A stretch of DNA of 64,000 bases from Crateriforma spongiae (GTDB taxonomy: Bacteria; Planctomycetota; Planctomycetia; Pirellulales; Pirellulaceae). Shown here in pieces: positions 57,896-64,000 of the stretch. Where the stretch lies: NCBI RefSeq assembly GCF_012290005.1, contig NZ_JAAXMS010000010.1, positions 124,001 to 188,000 on the forward strand, in the 5' to 3' direction. The notes beneath the pieces are model-generated. The model ran no database searches, was not told where the DNA came from, and saw nothing but the letters and a program-made list of their open reading frames with translations. The first letter of the stretch is position 1; every line of letters begins with the position of its first letter. Made by a program: the position numbers and the translations under genes.

Positions 57896-59278
57896 CTAGG
57901 GATCGTCAGGACGAACGATGCTGATCGCGGCTTCGTCTTGTTCGGCGCCAGGTTCAATTTCGACGTCGAAATCCGGTTGTGATTCTTTCAAGCGACGACG
58001 CGCCTCGCCCGCCCAAGGGCTTTCCGGCGACAAATGCAGAAAACGTTTCCAATGCTGTTCCGCTTCGATGTCGCGTCCCGAATCGGCCAACAAGTTTGCA
58101 ACGTGATAGTGCGCATCGGGATAGTCCGGGTGCAATGACAAGACGCCGCGAAATGCCGCGATCGCCAATTCGTCTTGCCCCAATTCCGCCAGCACCATTC
58201 CCAAACAAGCTCGGGCTTCGACCAATTCCGGGTCCAGTTCGATCGCCATGTAAAAGCGTTCTCGGGCGGCCACCGGCTCATTCATCCGGTAAAGCCATTC
58301 GCCCAGCTGGAAACAAATGTCGGCGCGGGGGCCGTCGCGAGCCAAGATGGCGTGGCAACAATCGATGGCGGTTTCCAAATCATCGCGATCATCGGCTTCG
58401 AACGCCGCGACCAACAATTCATCATCACTGGCCAGTGCATCAGCGTGTGCCAGCGGCGCTTCCCACGATTCGATCGGAAAGACGACGTCATCATCAACCG
58501 TTTCGGGCTCACTGGGCTCACACGCATCAAAATCGAAACGCATTTGACCGCCCGTTTCGATCAAGCCTTCGCCGCCACGCAATAAGACGTGCTTGCCTTC
58601 GACCAGAATCGACAACTGATCCAAGGGACGCTGGATGTCGGGCAGAACTTCGATCAAATCGACCAAACGCTGTTCGATCGCTTTCGGGCTGGCTCCCGCA
58701 TCGATCCACTGGGCCAATCGCTTGGCAGTCGCGACTTCTTGAAAATCAAAGTAGGGCAACCGATGCATGGTGCGAACCGGGCGAATCAGCCCGCGGCGCT
58801 GCCACCGCCGGATGACGTGTAGCGGGATATCCAAAAGGTCCGCCAACATCATCGGCGTGTAATACTGTCGACCGACCGTGTCGGTTTCCACCAATCCCAA
58901 ACGTTGCCACAAATCGGCTTCGGCAATCAGTTCGGTGTCACCCTTGCCGACCGCATCACGCAGCGACGCGGGCAACAATTCATGCTGAGTCAAAGGAGAT
59001 TCATCGGCGCCGATCACGACCCAATGAATCGCGTCCTGGTGGGCATCGACGATGGTCGCACCAAACGACCGAAGTAAATTGGTCGCTTCGCGGCGGTTCA
59101 TGCTGCCCAATCGCCCGGCCAAGGCGATCCGAATGCCGTCGATCATCCCCGGTGCTTGGGTCACCACGGGCGCAGTATCTTGGTCCTGATCCATCGGATC
59201 GATCGGTTCGTCGTCGCTTTGATCGATGTCATCCATGCTCGAATTATCGCCCTGGTCCGGTGATATGCCAAGCTGCAT
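57896..59278 (-). CDS. BRCT-MerR-TPR protein
   Basis: 460 residues from ATG 59278 (an ATG at 59236 would drop an acidic leader). Domain order: a BRCT-like domain (about 47-127, GIRIALAGRLGSMNRREATNLLRSFGATIV and a Trp before the C-terminal helix), then a MerR-like winged helix (about 140-205, MLADLLDIPLHVIRRWQRRGLI), then a helical TPR region (about 300-420, CHAILARDGP, ARERFYMAIELDPELVEARACLGMVLAELGQ). BRCT domains usually bind DNA ends or phosphopeptides, MerR domains bind DNA, TPRs bind proteins, so a DNA-associated scaffold or regulator is plausible. It lies divergent from rnpB by 202 bases. I know of no characterised protein with this order. Confidence 0.78.
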   Translation of the reverse strand: MQLGISPDQGDNSSMDDIDQSDDEPIDPMDQDQDTAPVVTQAPGMIDGIRIALAGRLGSMNRREATNLLRSFGATIVDAHQDAIHWVVIGADESPLTQHELLPASLRDAVGKGDTELIAEADLWQRLGLVETDTVGRQYYTPMMLADLLDIPLHVIRRWQRRGLIRPVRTMHRLPYFDFQEVATAKRLAQWIDAGASPKAIEQRLVDLIEVLPDIQRPLDQLSILVEGKHVLLRGGEGLIETGGQMRFDFDACEPSEPETVDDDVVFPIESWEAPLAHADALASDDELLVAAFEADDRDDLETAIDCCHAILARDGPRADICFQLGEWLYRMNEPVAARERFYMAIELDPELVEARACLGMVLAELGQDELAIAAFRGVLSLHPDYPDAHYHVANLLADSGRDIEAEQHWKRFLHLSPESPWAGEARRRLKESQPDFDVEIEPGAEQDEAAISIVRPDDP

Positions 59279-59480
59279 CGGGCGATCGTGCACCCCGGAA
59301 TTGCAAACCACACCCGCCGGCGTGGGCGAGAGAAACGATTACACCGCCCCGGTCGTTTGACGCCAATGCTTTCATCGCTTGGTGCCGTGCTGCGGCCGAT
59401 CAGCCGCCTGAGGGGCTACACCGGCGATCGCCGCACTTGTCGATGACGGACGCGCCAGTCATCTTGGACCCCGATCGCTT

Positions 59481-59893
<413 letters not shown>

Positions 59894-59978
59894 GAGTGAT
59901 CTTCGCCAAGGGTCTTGGCAACCAACGCCTCATTTCAGACGCCGTGCATCATCGGCCTTATCGATTCGCCGGTCGCCG

Positions 59979-61067
59979 CTATTCCAACAACGCGACTTCG
60001 ATTTCCAAACCGGGCCCGAATCCCAACATCAACCAGGGCCGTGGCAAATCACGATCGGCGAATTGACGCAGCACCGCGGGCATGGTTGCCGACGACATGT
60101 TGCCGTGCTCCGACAACACGCTTCGGGATGTGGCCAATTGCTCGGGTTGCAATCCAAGGGAAGACTCAACCGCGGACAAGATTCGAGTCCCACCGGGATG
60201 CACCGCCCAGCCTTGGATCGATTCGATCGTATGGCCCCGCTTGGCAAGCCATGGGGTCAAGAAATCCACCAACCCGGCTTCGATCAACGACGGGACGGTG
60301 GCCGACAGTGTCATCTCAAATCCATGGTCGCCGACTTTCCATGTCATCGCATCGCGGCTGTCTGGCACCAAACACGAACCGGTTTCCACCAAAGTTGCAA
60401 GCGATGGCTTTTGGGAATCACGTCGCAACACCATCGCCGCCGCACCGTCGGCGAACAACGCACCGGAAACGATTCGGTTGGCATCATATCCGTATTGGTA
60501 ATGCAAACTGCACAGTTCGACACAGCACAGCAACACGTTGGCGTTTTCGTTGGCAGCCAGCAGTCCTTGGGCGGCTCGCAATCCGTTGATCGCACCGTGA
60601 CATCCCATGAATCCCACTTGGACGCGTTGCGTTTGCGCGGGCAATCCCAAACGCTGGATCAGTTCAATATCCACGCCGGGTGCGGCAAAACCTGTGCAAG
60701 TCACGACCACCAAGTGGGTGACCTGACTGGGATCAAGTCCCGATTCATCCAGCGCGATTCGCGACGCATCGGCGGCCAGTTGCGGTGCGTGATCGGCGAA
60801 TTGTTGGCTGCGGACGGCGGTCGTCGGACCACGATCTTCGTGATCGACCGCGGGTGGAAAGAAATCTTGTTCGACCGTGCCACACGCGGCCTCGCTCAAC
60901 AACACGCTGCCTCGCGACTGCACACCGCTGCGGCGGTACAGAGCCTCCAAACGACGGCGTTGCTGATCGCTGGAACAGGACAACTGTTTGGCGACTTCGC
61001 TAGATTTTTGTCGACAGATACTGACCGGGGGGACGGCAAAACCGATCCCATCAAGCGTCACATTCAC
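59979..61067 (-). CDS. Type III polyketide synthase
   Basis: 362 residues from a GTG start at 61067 with AGGGA six bases upstream. The catalytic triad of the chalcone/stilbene synthase family is intact: Cys156 in GFMGCHG, His290 in WAVHPGG and Asn323 in EHGNMSS. These homodimeric enzymes extend acyl-CoA starters with malonyl-CoA and cyclise the chain to resorcinols, pyrones or phloroglucinols without an acyl carrier protein. The preceding gene encodes a methyltransferase, a common partner in bacterial alkylresorcinol/alkylpyrone operons. The flavoprotein oxygenase often seen as a third gene is missing. The starter (fatty acyl or other) is not predictable here. Confidence 0.95.
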   Translation of the reverse strand: MNVTLDGIGFAVPPVSICRQKSSEVAKQLSCSSDQQRRRLEALYRRSGVQSRGSVLLSEAACGTVEQDFFPPAVDHEDRGPTTAVRSQQFADHAPQLAADASRIALDESGLDPSQVTHLVVVTCTGFAAPGVDIELIQRLGLPAQTQRVQVGFMGCHGAINGLRAAQGLLAANENANVLLCCVELCSLHYQYGYDANRIVSGALFADGAAAMVLRRDSQKPSLATLVETGSCLVPDSRDAMTWKVGDHGFEMTLSATVPSLIEAGLVDFLTPWLAKRGHTIESIQGWAVHPGGTRILSAVESSLGLQPEQLATSRSVLSEHGNMSSATMPAVLRQFADRDLPRPWLMLGFGPGLEIEVALLE

Positions 61068-61126
61068 TCAGGTCCCTTCGCATACTTTTCGCTTCGAATC
61101 CGCCCCATCCGACGCCACTGCGACGG

Positions 61127-61855
61127 TCAGGCGAATGCAGGAACGATCGCGGGAACCGCAATTTCGTCAATCCTAACCACCCAACAGCCGGGTACCAGCC
61201 TTTCCACATCAACGGGTCTAGCCAGCGCCCGGTGTACGATCCCGCGAAACTCCTCTCGCGTAAAGGCCGCGTAGACCGAATCGATTGCGTCTTTCCGCAA
61301 TGCCGGTGATCGTGACACCAATCGCGACGCGGCCCAGGCGGCCGCCAGATTGGTCCGCGATCGTTCCCAATCACACAGCAGCAGACCGGATGCCGCCATC
61401 TGCATGGACTGAATCAACCGGATCGCTCGGGCATCGTCCACCCGATGCATCCACAGCGCACACAGGATGACATCAAACCCGTCGGGCAATCCTTGGCGGA
61501 ACACGTCGCGACACACGACGTCCGCGTTCAGCTTCCAACGATCCATCATTTGCTGTTGTTGGTCCAGCGACCAAGGATCTGGAACCAACACCGTCATCTG
61601 CAGAGGCAAACCGCGGCGGTCGGCCGTGTCGACCAACTGCAGGGCCAAGTCATCATCGCCCGATGACAAATCCAACACCCGCAGCGGGCGGCCCGGTCGC
61701 CGACGAGCAAACCGCACCAGATGACCAAACAATGCACCGGAGATCCCGGCCAAGGCGCCGATACGGCAATGGCCCCGCATGACAGCGATTCGTTCCGCAT
61801 CATCAGCGTCCGCTCGATCGTCCACAGCGGGAAAAGGTCGTCGCGGTAGGCTCAT
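61127..61855 (-). CDS. Class I SAM-dependent methyltransferase-like protein
   Basis: 242 residues from ATG 61855, which lies 10 bases after the ldhA stop. A Rossmann fold follows the order of class I methyltransferases: motif I LRVLDLSSGDDDLALQL (about 58-74), a second strand (LQMTVLVPDP), then DVILCALWMHRVDD (motif IV-like). Motif I is unusual, because the Gly-rich stretch is SSGDDD rather than GxGxG, so SAM binding is weaker evidence than usual. It lies between a lactate dehydrogenase and a type III polyketide synthase, and O- or C-methylation of the polyketide product is the likely role. Confidence 0.75.
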   Translation of the reverse strand: MSLPRRPFPAVDDRADADDAERIAVMRGHCRIGALAGISGALFGHLVRFARRRPGRPLRVLDLSSGDDDLALQLVDTADRRGLPLQMTVLVPDPWSLDQQQQMMDRWKLNADVVCRDVFRQGLPDGFDVILCALWMHRVDDARAIRLIQSMQMAASGLLLCDWERSRTNLAAAWAASRLVSRSPALRKDAIDSVYAAFTREEFRGIVHRALARPVDVERLVPGCWVVRIDEIAVPAIVPAFA

Positions 61856-61865
61856 GCGGGCATCA

Positions 61866-62879
61866 TCATTCACTGCGGTCGACGATTTCGTTTTCAACCG
61901 CCTGGCCAGATTCAAAACCATCCAAATTGGTCAACGTCGTCATCGCGATCGACCGCATCGCATCGCTTGTGAAAAACGCCTGATGTGCCGTGATCAGAAC
62001 GTTCGGAAACGTCATCAAACGTGTCAGCACGTCGTCTTGGATGATTTGGCTGGACAGATCATTGAAGAACAATCCGGATTCTTCTTCGTACACATCCAGG
62101 GCAAGTCCGCCCAAGTGCCCCGATTTCAAACACTTGATCGCGGCGGCCGCATCCACCAAACCTCCTCGCGATGTGTTGACCACAATCGCGCCCGGTTTCA
62201 TTGTCTGCAATGCATCCGCGTCGATCAAATGATACGTGTGGGGGTTCAACGGGCAATGCAGCGACACAATGTCTGATTCAGCCAGCAGACGTTCCATCGA
62301 AACGTATTCCCCCAGCGATTCCATCTCAGGATCGGTGTGCACGTCGTACATCAGACACCGACATCCAAACCCGCTGGCAATCCGCGTGAACACCTTGCCG
62401 ATTTCACCGGTGCCGACGATTCCCACGGTGCGTCCGTGCAGGTCGAAACCGATCAGCCCTTCGAGCGAAAAATTGTTGTCGCGAACGCGATGATACGCGC
62501 GATGAATTCTTCGATTCAACGTTAACAGCAAACCCATCGCGTGTTCGGCCACCGCGTAGGGGCTGTACTTGGGCACGCGAGCGGCGCGGATTCCGAAATC
62601 TGCCGCCGCTTTCAAATCAATGTTGTTGAACCCCGCACACCGCATCACCACAAAGCGAATGCCGGCGACTTTCAACGCTTCCAAGACTTCGCGATCCAGC
62701 CGATCGTTGACGAACGCACAGATCGCATCCGATTCATCGGCCAGCACGACGGTATCGCGGTTCAATTCTGGCTTTAGGAATCGAAATTCGTGTTGAGGCA
62801 AATCCGCATCACGCGACTTCAAAGCTTCGTCAAGAAACTGACGGTCGTACGACTTGGTACTAAAGCAGGCAACTTTCAT
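61866..62879 (-). CDS. ldhA: D-lactate dehydrogenase (2-hydroxyacid dehydrogenase)
   Basis: 337 residues from ATG 62879, which overlaps the lgt stop by four bases (ATGA). The NAD loop is GIVGTGEIG at 153-161, and the catalytic set is Arg238 (NTSRGG), Glu near 266 (YEEESG) and His299 (ITAHQAF). The sequence follows fermentative D-lactate dehydrogenase (LdhA) closely through GFDLHGRTVGIVG and RLMTFPNVLITAHQAFFT. It reduces pyruvate to D-lactate with NADH. Its place between lgt and a methyltransferase in one tight operon is unexpected for a fermentation gene and may be simple co-expression. Confidence 0.92.
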   Translation of the reverse strand: MKVACFSTKSYDRQFLDEALKSRDADLPQHEFRFLKPELNRDTVVLADESDAICAFVNDRLDREVLEALKVAGIRFVVMRCAGFNNIDLKAAADFGIRAARVPKYSPYAVAEHAMGLLLTLNRRIHRAYHRVRDNNFSLEGLIGFDLHGRTVGIVGTGEIGKVFTRIASGFGCRCLMYDVHTDPEMESLGEYVSMERLLAESDIVSLHCPLNPHTYHLIDADALQTMKPGAIVVNTSRGGLVDAAAAIKCLKSGHLGGLALDVYEEESGLFFNDLSSQIIQDDVLTRLMTFPNVLITAHQAFFTSDAMRSIAMTTLTNLDGFESGQAVENEIVDRSE

Positions 62880-64000
62880 GATTGACGCGGTGTGGTTTGT
62901 GGCATCCCGGCGGTCGCGGGCGAAGTTTCGACCGCGGGCCCACGACGATACAACCAAACCATGCTGGCCAGCGAAATCAACAGAACCGCGATGCTGACCC
63001 ACTGTGAAATGGACAACCCGGTTCCGAACTGTCCCGCTTCATCGACGCGAACCCATTCCAACCCAAATCGAATTATCGCATAACCGACAAATCCGATCAG
63101 CATCAACGCGCCGTCGCGATAGCCCGGACGTCGGGTCCACCACCATCCGAGCAACCACAAGACGACAACCATCACGGCCGCTGAAATGCTGCTGATGATC
63201 TGAGTGGCATGAACCGACAACGATCGACGCGGCAATTGCTGTGGGGAAAAGCGATAAATCTGGTCGTCAACAGACAAAGCGACGCCCACGGCCGCTTGGT
63301 CAGCGGGAACGTCTCGCGGCGCGTCTTCCAGAAACGACGGGTCCAACGAGATCTGATCGACGGTCTGTCCCGCTTCCAGCCCCGCGTCATCGGCCAGGCT
63401 TCCCGGCTGAACTGCGACGATCTGACGCGTGTCATCGTCGATCCGGATCCCGATCAATTCGCCATTGATCAATTGTTCGTGAAAGACGGGACTGGCTTGT
63501 GGAAACTGCACCGCCCAGGATCCCGGTTCGCACCGTCCGCCGTAACAGCAACCGTTCATCAAGCACCCGAGACGTCCGAACATCAATCCGATAAAGATGC
63601 ACGGGACGATCGCGTCGCCCAATTTCAACAGCGGCATCCGGTGTCGCATCAGATAATAGGCCGACGCGGCAAATCCGCCGATGAAGCCACCGTAAACCAC
63701 CAAACCACCGCCGGTGAATGCCAGCATGTTTCGCAGGGTTTCGGTCAACGAATCGGCCATGTATTCGTGGCGATACTGGATGACGTAAAACAATCGGGCC
63801 CCGACGATACCGCCGATGAACGTCCACGGTGCCAAGCCAAAAATCAGGTCCGGATTCAAGCCAAACTTGGACGCACGATAGGCCGCTGCCATGACAGCGG
63901 TTCCGACGCCCAGCAACAAAAAGAATCCGTAACCACGGACCGCAATGCCGATCGGATCGCCGTCGACATTGCGGACTTCGACTTGGGGCAAAATGAAGGT
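62876..64000 (-). CDS. lgt: Prolipoprotein diacylglyceryl transferase with PDZ-like insert (5' end outside window)
   Basis: At least 370 residues; the frame runs off the window edge, so the N-terminus is missing. Several membrane helices surround the Lgt motifs: WTFIGGIVGARLFYVI, GGGLVVYGGFIGG and the loop MFGRLGCLMNGCCYGG, a Cys-containing variant of the usual Lgt loop. Between the helices lies an extra soluble segment of about 90 residues with a PDZ-like start (QPGSLADDAGLEAGQTVDQI). Lgt transfers diacylglycerol from phosphatidylglycerol to the Cys of lipobox proteins in the inner membrane. It is the first visible gene of the lgt-ldhA-methyltransferase-type III synthase operon. Confidence 0.9.
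   Translation of the reverse strand, partial: TFILPQVEVRNVDGDPIGIAVRGYGFFLLLGVGTAVMAAAYRASKFGLNPDLIFGLAPWTFIGGIVGARLFYVIQYRHEYMADSLTETLRNMLAFTGGGLVVYGGFIGGFAASAYYLMRHRMPLLKLGDAIVPCIFIGLMFGRLGCLMNGCCYGGRCEPGSWAVQFPQASPVFHEQLINGELIGIRIDDDTRQIVAVQPGSLADDAGLEAGQTVDQISLDPSFLEDAPRDVPADQAAVGVALSVDDQIYRFSPQQLPRRSLSVHATQIISSISAAVMVVVLWLLGWWWTRRPGYRDGALMLIGFVGYAIIRFGLEWVRVDEAGQFGTGLSISQWVSIAVLLISLASMVWLYRRGPAVETSPATAGMPQTTPRQS

Overview
The window is a GC-rich chromosomal stretch from a planctomycete, most likely family Pirellulaceae (Rhodopirellula and relatives). The evidence is gene content rather than a marker gene: a PEP-CTERM secreted protein, a Tat-exported Gfo/Idh/MocA oxidoreductase, two ECF sigma factors each beside a Ser/Thr kinase, a PTPMT1-like phosphatase, an Obg without a C-terminal OCT domain, several large secreted proteins of unknown function, and many TTG/GTG starts. 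No insertion sequence, CRISPR array, tRNA or rRNA was found. One structured RNA, the RNase P RNA, is clear.

Layout. 1-2282: end of a membrane protein, a PEP-CTERM gene on the minus strand and a low-coding stretch with the broken tail of a dockerin/EF-hand-type protein. 2283-12561: a large VWA membrane protein, a PTPMT1-like phosphatase, a TolC-type lipoprotein, a coiled-coil membrane protein, a CBS-domain protein and a small conserved protein. 12598-17086: kinase and ECF sigma factor (divergent), a small exported LTxxQ-like protein, then cytidine deaminase plus pyrimidine-nucleoside phosphorylase (nucleoside salvage). 18631-26409: Gfo/Idh/MocA oxidoreductase, a Cys-rich copper-binding protein, a VOC protein, two divergent DUF1569 proteins, an HD phosphohydrolase, a VKOR-thioredoxin fusion and an unusual sigma-70 factor with extra helix-turn-helix domains. 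27112-34477: two exported proteins of unknown function, then rpmA, obg, coaX, a YgfZ-like protein and an ECF sigma factor. 34557-43871: kinase-TPR protein, lepA, ROK kinase, glycosyltransferase and a B12-binding radical SAM enzyme.

The most distinctive region is 44224-56634. It holds a 3004-residue single-chain type I polyketide/fatty-acid synthase: N-terminal NAD-dependent reductase-like domain, KS, a second KS whose active Cys is Asp (chain-length-factor-like), AT, two ACPs, KR and DH. Downstream on the same strand are a Rieske oxygenase, a FabL-like enoyl reductase and an HHxxxDG acyltransferase. I read this as a lipid-type secondary-metabolite pathway: iterative chain building, enoyl reduction in trans, oxidation and acyl transfer. 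The product cannot be read from the sequence. About 3.3 kb further on, past an unknown membrane protein, a BRCT-MerR-TPR protein and rnpB, lies a minus-strand operon lgt-ldhA-methyltransferase-type III polyketide synthase, so two different polyketide systems lie within about 20 kb.

Start codons were adjusted by hand where ribosome-binding sites, signal peptides or family lengths favoured an internal start; alternatives are noted in each entry.
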